64,000 nt of DNA from NCBI RefSeq assembly GCF_000018545.1, contig NC_012586.1, positions 434,001-498,000 on the forward strand, read 5' to 3'. Positions 35,636-43,454 of the stretch are shown here, one piece after another. The notes beneath the pieces were generated by a model, which was given only the letters and a program-made list of their open reading frames with translations, was not told where the DNA came from and searched no databases. This DNA comes from Sinorhizobium fredii NGR234 (lineage in GTDB: Bacteria; Pseudomonadota; Alphaproteobacteria; Rhizobiales; Rhizobiaceae). The translations under genes were made by a program, and so were the position numbers. Position 1 is the first letter of the stretch. Every line of letters starts with the position of its first letter.

Positions 35636-36271
35636 ATGGCCTATGTTGATTGGGCGATCAAAGGCCCCAAGATCGCAGCGTGCAGTTGCGATTACGGCTG
35701 CCCGTGCGAATTCAACGGCAAGCCGACCGAAGGCCTGTGCGAGGGCCTCGAATGCATGCTCATCGAAGAGGGATGGTTCGGCGACCTGCGGCTCGATGGA
35801 CTGAAGGTCGCTGCCGTCTATCGCTGGCCGGGTCCGGTGCATGAGGGCGGCGGCGTCGTACGCGGATTCTTCGATGCCAATGCGGACCAGGCGCAGATCG
35901 ATGCGCTGTTCACCATCCTCGGCGGCAAGGAACAGGAGCCGACGACCGTCTTCAATATTTATGGCTCCACCATCGCCCAAGAGCTCGAACCAATTTTCGC
36001 CCCGATCGAGTTTCACAGCGACATAGAGAAACGCACCGGCGGCTTCCGCATTGACGGCCATCTTGAACTCGAACTCGAGCCGATCAGGAATCCTGTCACC
36101 GGCGCGCTCCATCGCGCGCGCATCGTCCTGCCAGAAGGCTTCGAGTTCCGCGAGGCGGAGGTCGCAAGCGGTACGTTTACCGCAAACGGCGCAATCGCAA
36201 TGGGGCGGCAGAAGCGTTACGGTGCACTTTGGCGCGCCGCCTACGGGCCGTACGGCATCATCGAAGAGTGA
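35636..36271 (+). CDS. DUF1326 domain protein
   Basis: 211 residues. Diagnostic N-terminus is CSCDYGCPCEFNG (four Cys within 13 residues, about residues 17-27), followed by another Cys pair in GLCEGLECM. The conserved family body follows. The clustered cysteines suggest metal or thiol chemistry, but the function is not established. DUF1326 genes are often followed by a DUF2182 membrane protein gene; none follows here. GGGGACG lies upstream of the ATG. Confidence 0.88.
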   Translation: MAYVDWAIKGPKIAACSCDYGCPCEFNGKPTEGLCEGLECMLIEEGWFGDLRLDGLKVAAVYRWPGPVHEGGGVVRGFFDANADQAQIDALFTILGGKEQEPTTVFNIYGSTIAQELEPIFAPIEFHSDIEKRTGGFRIDGHLELELEPIRNPVTGALHRARIVLPEGFEFREAEVASGTFTANGAIAMGRQKRYGALWRAAYGPYGIIEE

Positions 36272-36532
36272 GCAAGCGCACGGTGCAACGCACCGAAGTC
36301 GGATGGCCCTTCTCGTCGAGCACGACGGACTCGCCATCCAGGTTATTCCTCTTATTCCTGACGCATGAATGGCATTACCACTTCCTGAGCAGTGCGGCAT
36401 CGCGAGCGCCTGACTGGTAGATCCCCAATCGAGGAAAAACACAAAAATTCCCGGCCGGGATCGGGCTCGGAACCGCCGATCGGAGAGGGGTTGCAAAAAC
36501 CTGCAGAGCTCCGAGGCAGCGCATGCGGCGCT

Positions 36533-36889
36533 CTATCGAGCGGTCTCTGTATTGGCTCTGCCTTGCTCTTCAGCTTCCGCTTCAAGCCGTTGGACTGCCG
36601 CGGCTATGTGCTCCGGCTGTTCGTGTTCCAGACCGACCACTTCATTCCGGGTCTCACGCATCGACACGATGATTTCGTCGAGCTTGGCATGGATTGCCGC
36701 TGTGTCGCGATAGCCTTGGATCAGCACCACGCTGGTGATCAAGATCGCTGCGACCGACAGAGCATAGGTGACGACGTTGGTGAGGCCGAAAGGCACCAGA
36801 GCGGTGCTGGCAATCATCGCCACGATCACGAAATAGAAGCCCGGCGGGCGAGAAAGAAAATCAGCCATTCGAAAAAGAAGTTGATTCAC
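36533..36889 (-). CDS. Low-affinity iron permease-family small membrane protein
   Basis: 118 residues from a GTG at 36889 (MNQLLFRMADFLSRPPGFYF); an ATG at residue 8 is the alternative start. Two membrane helices at about residues 17-35 and 40-60 are followed by a cytoplasmic helical tail including AAIHAKLDEIIVSM, the hallmark of the bacterial low-affinity iron permease family. The tail is Glu-rich. Actual metal transport by these short proteins is not well shown. Standalone gene with 260 and 240 bases of non-coding DNA on either side. Confidence 0.8.
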   Translation of the reverse strand: MNQLLFRMADFLSRPPGFYFVIVAMIASTALVPFGLTNVVTYALSVAAILITSVVLIQGYRDTAAIHAKLDEIIVSMRETRNEVVGLEHEQPEHIAAAVQRLEAEAEEQGRANTETAR

Positions 36890-37126
36890 TTTTAGGCACT
36901 CCGCGATTTGGTGCTCTCATAACGCATCAATCGAGATCTGGTTCTACGTCCCTGCTTGGGCATAGGCGCGCGCAGTGGCGCGACAATGTTCGCATCAACG
37001 TGGCTGCGCCGACCCAATGAGCGAAGAGGGGATGGCCATTGGGACTTTGCGCTGCTGCTTAGGAACTAACTCGCACCAGGGCCGTTTCGATTGATCGAAG
37101 CTAGCAAGTTCACGAGGCCTCGCATT

Positions 37127-37936
37127 ATGGCGCCCCGCTCCTTCTGGAAAGGCTACCTGAAACTGTCGCTCGTCACCTGTCCGGTGGCGATGTCTCCAGC
37201 GACCACCGAGAATGAAAAGGTTCGCTTCCACACGTTGAACCGGAAGACCAGCAATCGGGTCGTCAGCCAGTATGTCGATGCGGTCAGCGGAAAGCCCGTC
37301 AGCGAAGATGACGAAGTCAAAGGTTACCAGCGTGGCGAGGACGACTATGTGCTTTTGGAGGACGACGAGCTTGAGGCCGTCGGTCTGGAAAGCACGCGCA
37401 CCATCGACATCGACATGTTCGTCGAGGCCGACAGCATTCGCTGGATCTGGTACGACAAGCCCCACTATCTCGTTCCCGACGACCCTGTCGGGGAAGAGGC
37501 CTTCTCGGTGATCCGCGATGCGATGGCCTCAACTGGCACAGTCGGGATCTCGAGGCTCGTCATGTATCGTCGTGAGCGCGCCGTTATGCTCGAGCCGAGA
37601 GGCAAGGGGATCGTTCTTTGGACGCTCCGATACGGCGACGAGGTCAGGCAACCCGAAGAGTTCTTCCGCAACATCGGCGATGACGACAACGATCCCGAAC
37701 TGATGCGGCTCGTGACGACACTCATCGAAGAGCGCAGCAAGCCGTGGAATCCCGACATGGTGGGTGATCCCGTGCAGGACCGTCTCCTGGATATCATTTC
37801 CGCCAAGAAGAAGGGCCGCAAACGGGTGGCGAAAGCAAAGGCTGACGAAGGGGAGCGCCCGAGCAACGTCGTCAACATCATGGACGCCCTTCGCAAGAGC
37901 ATCAGCTCGGAAAAGACGAAGAAGACGAAAAGCTGA
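37127..37936 (+). CDS. ku: Ku protein, non-homologous end joining
   Basis: 269 residues from the ATG at 37127 (MAPRSFWKGYLKLSLVTCPV), the standard Ku start. The beta-barrel core has NEKVRFHTLNRKTSNRV, then YVLLEDDELEAV. The Lys-rich C-terminal tail (KKKGRKRVAKAKA and SSEKTKKTKS) extends DNA contact. Ku dimers thread onto broken DNA ends and recruit LigD. A second, clearly different Ku lies at the far end of ligD, so the two may form a heterodimer. Confidence 0.95.
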   Translation: MAPRSFWKGYLKLSLVTCPVAMSPATTENEKVRFHTLNRKTSNRVVSQYVDAVSGKPVSEDDEVKGYQRGEDDYVLLEDDELEAVGLESTRTIDIDMFVEADSIRWIWYDKPHYLVPDDPVGEEAFSVIRDAMASTGTVGISRLVMYRRERAVMLEPRGKGIVLWTLRYGDEVRQPEEFFRNIGDDDNDPELMRLVTTLIEERSKPWNPDMVGDPVQDRLLDIISAKKKGRKRVAKAKADEGERPSNVVNIMDALRKSISSEKTKKTKS

Positions 37937-37938
37937 GA

Positions 37939-38163
37939 TCATGGAGATCCGTCGGGCTCCGAGACGTGATACTTGAAACGGTCTCGGATATGCGCGTTGA
38001 AGAACCGCCCCTTCGAAAACGCTCTTCTGAAGGCCGCATAGGTCTCCACAGGCACATCCTGATAGTCGTAGCGTTTGTCGTTGGTCAGGAGCCAGACAGA
38101 CAACGTCCGCGTCTCGGCATCGTAATCTGCTCGCTTTATCAAATGCGACGGCATCGGCTTCAC
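37939..38163 (-). CDS. KTSC-domain small protein
   Basis: 74 residues from a GTG at 38163 (ATG four codons in is also possible). Central RYDYQDVPVETYAAFRRA and SKGRFFNAHIRDRF match the KTSC domain consensus, in which a Lys/Ser-containing turn precedes the final helix. KTSC domains are found near or fused to lysyl-tRNA synthetase and Ku genes; function unknown. It is convergent with ku (2 bases between stops) and 41 bases downstream of ligD on the same strand, so probably in the ligD transcript. Confidence 0.75.
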   Translation of the reverse strand: MKPMPSHLIKRADYDAETRTLSVWLLTNDKRYDYQDVPVETYAAFRRAFSKGRFFNAHIRDRFKYHVSEPDGSP

Positions 38164-38204
38164 CGCTTTGAACTAGAAGATCGCTCGCGGCTCCTGTTCC
38201 ACGA

Positions 38205-40757
38205 TCAGGCAGCTTTCTTTCGTCTGACCTTCGGCTCCGCCAGTGGAACGGCCGCGGCGCGAAATTCCCCCCACGGGTCGGTGCTCAAAGATGCAAGCCG
38301 CGTCGGCGTATTCTCCACCGTGAAGTAGGCCGGGCCTATGCCAGGGGCCAGTTCATCCCAGGAGAGCGGCATCGATACCGCAGCCCCCGGTCGCGCTCTC
38401 GTCGAATAGGCTGCAACGGCAGTCGCTCCGCGTTGGTTTCTGAGATAATCGACCAGGATCTTGCCACGGCGCTTCGATTTGGTGATCGTTGACACGAAGC
38501 GGTCGGGACTGTCGGACGCCATCGCGTCGGCAATCGACTTGGTAAAAGCTTTGGCTACGGGCCATTCTGCCTTTGGCTTCAAGGGGGCTACGACGTGAAG
38601 GCCTTTGCCGCCGGATGTCTTGACGAAGGGAACAAGACCGGCCGCTTTCAGCCGGTCAGCGGTCTCAAACGCGGCTTCGATAACAGCTTCGAATGGCACG
38701 TCATCGCCCGGATCAAGATCCATGATGATCGTGTCCGGCCTTTCCCAGTCGGCCACCGTCGATCCCCACGGGTGGATTTCGAGAACGGCTGACTGGACGA
38801 GCGCCGTCAGGCCGTCGAGGTTCCTGATGCTCAAAAGCTGTTCGTCGGGTGGCTCCTTCGGATCATTGACGAGCACTATGTTGGGGTTCAGCCCCTTCCA
38901 GGCGTGTTTCTGGAAAAACTGCTCGCCGGCAATGCCGTTCGGGCATCGGACCAACGCCAGGGGACGTCCGACTATATGCGGCGCGATGAAGCGCCAGACC
39001 TCGGCGTAGTAGTCGGCGAGCCCCTCTTTCGTCACGCCTTCATCAGGCCAGTAGAGCCGGTCCGGGTGCGTGAGCTTGACGGTCCGCTGCGGCGGTTTGG
39101 GCTGAGCGGTCGCGGACCTGGGTGCCTCCCGCACGATGTCGCTGGCGAGCTTGTCTTCTCGCAAACCCCGGAACGACGCGTGGCGCAGATGGCCGTCGGC
39201 GGTCCAGGCCCTGAACTCGATCTCGGCGACGAGCTCGGGCTTGACGTATCGCACCTGGCGCGCGTCTTCCGCGCTAAGCCGCGCCGAAAACGGGCTATGC
39301 GTCGTCCTCAGGCGGTCCAGTCTTTTGAAGAGGTCTTCGGCGAGCGCCGCAGTGAACCCCGTGCCAACCCGCCCGACGTGGTGAAGCTTGCCGGCATCGT
39401 AGACGCCGAGCACCAGCGAGCCGATCGCCTTTCTCGACGTGGTCGAGGGCACGTAGCCAGCGACCACGAACTCCTGGCGTGCCGAGCACTTGGATTTGAC
39501 CCAGCTCTTGTTCCGGCCGGTGCGATAGGGCGCGTCGCGCAGTTTCGAGACGACACCTTCAAGGCTCAGCCTGCAGGCGTGACGCAGCACCAGCTTGCCT
39601 TCCTCCTCGAAGTGATTGCTGAAGCGGATGATCCCGTCCGCTTCGCCGATCAGCTGTCCGAGCAGCTCTTTCCGTTTGGTGAGCGGCAGGGGGCGCAGAT
39701 CGTAGCCATCGAGATGAAGAAGGTCGAACACGTAAAACCGGAAGCGGTCGCTGCGACCTTCGCTCAAGTCGGCTTGCAGCGCCGAGAAGTCCGACGCACC
39801 AGAACCGGTTTCGACGACGATCTCACCATCGATCAGCGCCGTTCCGATCGGCAGAGCCTGCGAGGCCGAGACCAGCGTCTTTCCGAATTTCTTGGTCCAG
39901 TCCAGCCCGCCGCGGGTGAGAAGCTTGACGCGGCCAGCTTCGATCCGCGCCTGCAGCCTGTAACCGTCGAACTTGATTTCGTGGAGCCAGCGCTCGCCGG
40001 CAGGAGCGGATGAAACAAGGGTGGCCAAGGCCGGCTCGACGAAATCCGGCAAAGGCGCAGCCTTGGCGCCCTTTATTTTGGCGGGATCAGGAACGTTGGC
40101 AACGGCCTGGCGCTCCGCTTGTTGCGAAGCGGCTTTCGTCGTGCCGCGGCCCTTCTTGCGTATCCTGCCTATCTTCGATGACCAGCCCGGCTCTTCGCCC
40201 GCCACATCCTTGATTTCGCGGCCGGTCAGAACCGATTCCGGCCGTTCCTCGAGAATGTCGGGGTCGTCTTCGGATCTGGCCGCCTCGTCGTCACCCTTGA
40301 TCAGCAGCCAATTCTCACGCTTTTCGCGGGGTTTGCCGGCCATCCGAACCAGGTGCCAGCGCCCGCCAAGCTTTTCGCCACTGAGTTCGAAGTCGAGATG
40401 CCCCTTGGCGTAGCCCCGATCCGCGTCGCCAATCGGCGACCAGGTGCCACGATCCCAGAGAATTACGGTTCCGCCGCCATATTCTCCCTTCGGGATCGTC
40501 CCCTCGAAATCCCCATATTCGAGCGGGTGATCCTCGACGTGCACCGCCAGTCGCTTCTCGCCGGGGATAAGGCTCGGCCCCTTGGTGACGGCCCAGCTCT
40601 TCAAAACGCCATCCATCTCCAGGCGGAAATCATAGTGCAGGCGTGTGGCGTCGTGCTTCTGGACAACGAAGCTGTTGCCCGAGCGGCGCGCCTTGCGGCC
40701 TTTCGGTTCAGGGGTCGATCCGAAATTGCGCTTTTTCCGATAGATCTCGAGAGCCAT
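38205..40757 (-). CDS. ligD: DNA ligase D (phosphoesterase, ligase and polymerase domains)
   Basis: 850 residues with all three domains. The N-terminal 3'-phosphoesterase holds HDATRLHYDFRLE at 35-47 and GEYGGGTV near 91. The ATP-dependent ligase has active-site Lys262 in EIKFDGYR and DGEIVV later. The C-terminal primase/polymerase starts with LTHPDRLYWP, contains MDLDPGDD with the metal Asp pair, and then SGGKGLHV. The order PE-Lig-Pol is the common alphaproteobacterial one. It starts 3 bases after the second ku. It repairs double-strand breaks with Ku, filling and trimming ends before sealing. Confidence 0.96.
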   Translation of the reverse strand: MALEIYRKKRNFGSTPEPKGRKARRSGNSFVVQKHDATRLHYDFRLEMDGVLKSWAVTKGPSLIPGEKRLAVHVEDHPLEYGDFEGTIPKGEYGGGTVILWDRGTWSPIGDADRGYAKGHLDFELSGEKLGGRWHLVRMAGKPREKRENWLLIKGDDEAARSEDDPDILEERPESVLTGREIKDVAGEEPGWSSKIGRIRKKGRGTTKAASQQAERQAVANVPDPAKIKGAKAAPLPDFVEPALATLVSSAPAGERWLHEIKFDGYRLQARIEAGRVKLLTRGGLDWTKKFGKTLVSASQALPIGTALIDGEIVVETGSGASDFSALQADLSEGRSDRFRFYVFDLLHLDGYDLRPLPLTKRKELLGQLIGEADGIIRFSNHFEEEGKLVLRHACRLSLEGVVSKLRDAPYRTGRNKSWVKSKCSARQEFVVAGYVPSTTSRKAIGSLVLGVYDAGKLHHVGRVGTGFTAALAEDLFKRLDRLRTTHSPFSARLSAEDARQVRYVKPELVAEIEFRAWTADGHLRHASFRGLREDKLASDIVREAPRSATAQPKPPQRTVKLTHPDRLYWPDEGVTKEGLADYYAEVWRFIAPHIVGRPLALVRCPNGIAGEQFFQKHAWKGLNPNIVLVNDPKEPPDEQLLSIRNLDGLTALVQSAVLEIHPWGSTVADWERPDTIIMDLDPGDDVPFEAVIEAAFETADRLKAAGLVPFVKTSGGKGLHVVAPLKPKAEWPVAKAFTKSIADAMASDSPDRFVSTITKSKRRGKILVDYLRNQRGATAVAAYSTRARPGAAVSMPLSWDELAPGIGPAYFTVENTPTRLASLSTDPWGEFRAAAVPLAEPKVRRKKAA

Positions 40758-40760
40758 GGC

Positions 40761-41627
40761 TCAGCTCGCCTTACGCCGCGGCGCAGCTTCCTTCGTCTTC
40801 GCCGCGCGGGTCGCTTTCTTCCTGGTTGGGGTGGTCGCGTTGGTTTTCTTGGCCTTCACGCCGGCGCTCTGCCGCAACGCCTCCATCAGGTCTACGACCC
40901 TTTCGCGTTTCGGCTCCTTGCGCGGCTCGATCTTCTTGCCTTCGAGTTTCGCCTTGACCAACTCGGCAAGTGCCTCCTCGTAGCGATCGTCGAACTTTGC
41001 CGGATCGAACTTGCCTCGCTTGGTCTTGATGATGTGCTCGGCAAGTTCCAGCATCTCGCCCTCGATCTTCAGGTCCGGCACTTCATCAAACGCGTCTTTG
41101 GCCGAGCGAACCTCGTAGTCGAAATTCAACGTCGTCGCGATCAGCCCGTCCTCATAAGCGCGGATCAGCAGCGTGCGCACCCGTCGGAACAGAACGGCTT
41201 GAGCAATGGCGGCTACCTTCTTCTTTCGCATGCCCTCGCGGATCAGAGCGAAGGCTTCCTCGGCATGGCTCTTGGTCGGAGCAAGGTAGTAGGGCTTGTC
41301 AAAATAAACGTCATCGATGTCACCGCAGGCGATGAAGGCCGAGACCGACAGGGTCTTGTCGCTCTGCGGAACGGCCGCGGCGATCTCTTCGGGCTCAAGC
41401 ACGACGTAATCGCCGGATCCGACCTCATATCCCTTGACCTGATCGTCCTTTTCGACCGGCTTTCCCGTTTCACTGTCGACGAATTGCCGGTGAACGCGAT
41501 TGCCGGTCGCACGGTTGATGGTGTGAAAGGCAATCCGTTCCGAGGTAGAGGCTGCAGTGTAAAGCGCCACCGGACAGCTCACCTCTGCGACTTTCAGATA
41601 GCCCTTCCAATTTGCTCTCGGCGCCAC
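40761..41627 (-). CDS. ku: Ku protein, second copy
   Basis: 288 residues from the GTG at 41627, chosen because it aligns with the first Ku start (APRANWKGYLKV) and has TGAGG before it. An ATG at 41660 would add 11 residues. Core segments ERIAFHTINRATGNRV and YVVLEPEEIAAAVP are typical, and the C-terminus is long and Lys/Arg-rich (TPTRKKATRAAKTKEAAPRRK). It forms an operon with ligD. The two Ku proteins here differ along their whole length, consistent with a functional pair such as the rhizobial Ku3/Ku4 kind. Confidence 0.95.
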   Translation of the reverse strand: MAPRANWKGYLKVAEVSCPVALYTAASTSERIAFHTINRATGNRVHRQFVDSETGKPVEKDDQVKGYEVGSGDYVVLEPEEIAAAVPQSDKTLSVSAFIACGDIDDVYFDKPYYLAPTKSHAEEAFALIREGMRKKKVAAIAQAVLFRRVRTLLIRAYEDGLIATTLNFDYEVRSAKDAFDEVPDLKIEGEMLELAEHIIKTKRGKFDPAKFDDRYEEALAELVKAKLEGKKIEPRKEPKRERVVDLMEALRQSAGVKAKKTNATTPTRKKATRAAKTKEAAPRRKAS

Positions 41628-41892
41628 GTGCGGCCTCACTCTGGCAAAACGGCGCGGCATAGCGCGCGCAACATCCTTCGACGATCTGGAACGTGGATGT
41701 GAACGGGTTTGTTCCGCGCCTAGACATTGAGGAGGGCGTTGAGCTGAAAGCGCTTCGACGCCGACCAGCATACACCCGAAACAGGTTGCCGTTGTGCCTC
41801 ATCCCACCTAAACTCGACCGCAGACACCCGACCAGCCGACACCGCCTTTCTCCCACCATTTCCCAGCCCTCATTCGACAAGGAGCGTGTGCC

Positions 41893-42201
41893 ATGAGGAC
41901 GAGCCAGGAAGAACTTATCAGGACGCGGGCTTACGAGTTATGGGAGCGAGCCGGGCGTCCGGAGGGGGACGGCGTCCAGCATTGGCTGCAGGCCTCTGAG
42001 GAGATTCGGTCGACCGGGATGGATGGCGCAAGCGTCGGGGCGAACACGACACCGAATGCTGAAGCTGCACCGGCGGTCGGGGTCAACGCGAAGAAAGTCG
42101 CTAAACCAACTGGAAAGGCCGCGAAGCCGCAGAAGAGTGCTGCCAGCGGCAACGGCGTCCCTCCCACCAAGAAGAAGGCCAAACGGACGGAAGGCGCTTG
42201 A
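41893..42201 (+). CDS. DUF2934 domain protein with basic tail
   Basis: 102 residues. IRTRAYELWERAGRPEG and QHWLQASEEI (residues 9-38) match the DUF2934 helix pair. The rest is an Ala/Lys/Pro-rich tail (KKVAKPTGKAAKPQKSAA) that could bind nucleic acid. Divergent from the ku-ligD operon. Such genes often sit near Ku/LigD or stress genes in rhizobia; function unknown. Confidence 0.82.
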   Translation: MRTSQEELIRTRAYELWERAGRPEGDGVQHWLQASEEIRSTGMDGASVGANTTPNAEAAPAVGVNAKKVAKPTGKAAKPQKSAASGNGVPPTKKKAKRTEGA

Positions 42202-42585
42202 TCAGCCACGCCGCCGTTGCGCCGTCGCTGTCCTATTTCAGTTAGGATGGCTCCAGTTGTATGGAACACATCCCGTCGCGGAAGATGCCTTCGTCAGGGA
42301 AGGTCGGTCGCCGCGTCGGTCTCCTGCGTTTGCGTCGATCAACCGATTTTGTGCCGGCGCAGAACAAGGATCTCAAATCCTGATGACGGCGGCCGCGTCA
42401 ACGAGAACGTCTCTGATCTTGTCTACAGGCAGGTCTCATTTTCCCGCCGCTGAGTTGAAATTGGCGCCAAAAACGACCTTTGGCTCCGCTGCTCTCGATA
42501 GCGGCAGCGGGCGGGGAGCGGTCACCCAGGGCTGGCACGCGGAACGACCGAGTTGCGGACTTTGCTGCCGTTGCATCCATTCTGC
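42202..42585. other. Gene-free stretch
   Basis: 384 bases between the DUF2934 gene and the acetyltransferase stop. No frame shows a known motif, and no strong terminator or repeat was seen. Confidence 0.5.
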
Positions 42586-43074
42586 TCACCGCCTAGCCAG
42601 CATTGGCAAGATCAAGCCCCATCTGGTCTCTTGAGGTGGTCCAGACGGTTCGAACCCCAACTTCTTGTAGACGGCTATCGCCCGTTCATTGTCTGGATGC
42701 GGATCGGTCGCGATCACAGGTACGCCCTCATCGAAAAGAGCCTGCATCCTCATTCCGATAAACGCTGAACCATGTCCAACGCCGACCATTTCGGGGTCTC
42801 CGATATATTGATCAATTCCCCGCGACCCTTTGGGAAGACCGGCAAAATGGTGATCTTCCCATCCGTGCACCGTGTAGTCCTGCAAGAACGCAAAGGGCCG
42901 TTCGTTAATTGAAATGATCCAGCGAGCCACCCGAGGATCAATCAGTTCTGCTTCACCATACGGCTCACCAGAACCCCACCATTCCAGGACATACGGATTC
43001 GACCGCCACGCCTTCAGTAAGGCGAGATCATCCAGGGTCGCTCTGCGAAACTCGTACGAATTGATCGCGAACAT
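42586..43074 (-). CDS. GNAT acetyltransferase, AAC(6')-like
   Basis: 162 residues. The GNAT fold contains WEDHHFAGLPKGSRGIDQYI (residues 76-95), the acetyl-CoA region VGVGHGSAFI near 104 and TDPHPDNERAIAVYKKLGF near 126. These are the same blocks as in aminoglycoside 6'-N-acetyltransferases. The similarity is to the family; resistance activity cannot be concluded, as many chromosomal relatives acetylate other amines. Standalone gene. Confidence 0.85.
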   Translation of the reverse strand: MFAINSYEFRRATLDDLALLKAWRSNPYVLEWWGSGEPYGEAELIDPRVARWIISINERPFAFLQDYTVHGWEDHHFAGLPKGSRGIDQYIGDPEMVGVGHGSAFIGMRMQALFDEGVPVIATDPHPDNERAIAVYKKLGFEPSGPPQETRWGLILPMLARR

Positions 43075-43454
43075 TAGATCACTCTAGCAGATTGTGCGAC
43101 GGTGGTATGGGTGGATCTTTCGTATTGCTCAGAGGCCAAAAGGGCGGGTATCCGCTTGGGTCAGGTCTGCAGCGATGCGAACGAGCTCTCCGTTTGATGT
43201 GAGTTTCGAGGGCAGTCAGGTGACGACGATCGTTGTTCCGACTGAAGGAACCAGCAACCGGGTTATCGTGAATGCAGCAATGAAACTGGCGAGCAGCAGC
43301 GCTGCATCCGCACGGCTCATGCCGTGCGGGTTGATCTGCGCGTCTAGCTACAACCGGCAGCGCCGGCCATTCACGACCGCGTGGGAGAGATCGATCGCGG
43401 TCGCCCGATGACCTCCGCCAAAGCGTACATTCGGCGCATAAGCCAATGTCATGG
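43075..43454. other. Gene-free stretch
   Basis: 380 bases between the acetyltransferase start and the stop of the molybdenum subunit gene. Frames are open in places but lack start signals and motifs. Nothing supportable was seen. Confidence 0.5.

Noticed and set aside
36275..36350. Minus-strand reading NLDGESVVLDEKG, like a DNA ligase segment
   Set aside because: Only about 15 residues match, with stops on both sides; too short to call a ligase remnant despite the nearby ligD.
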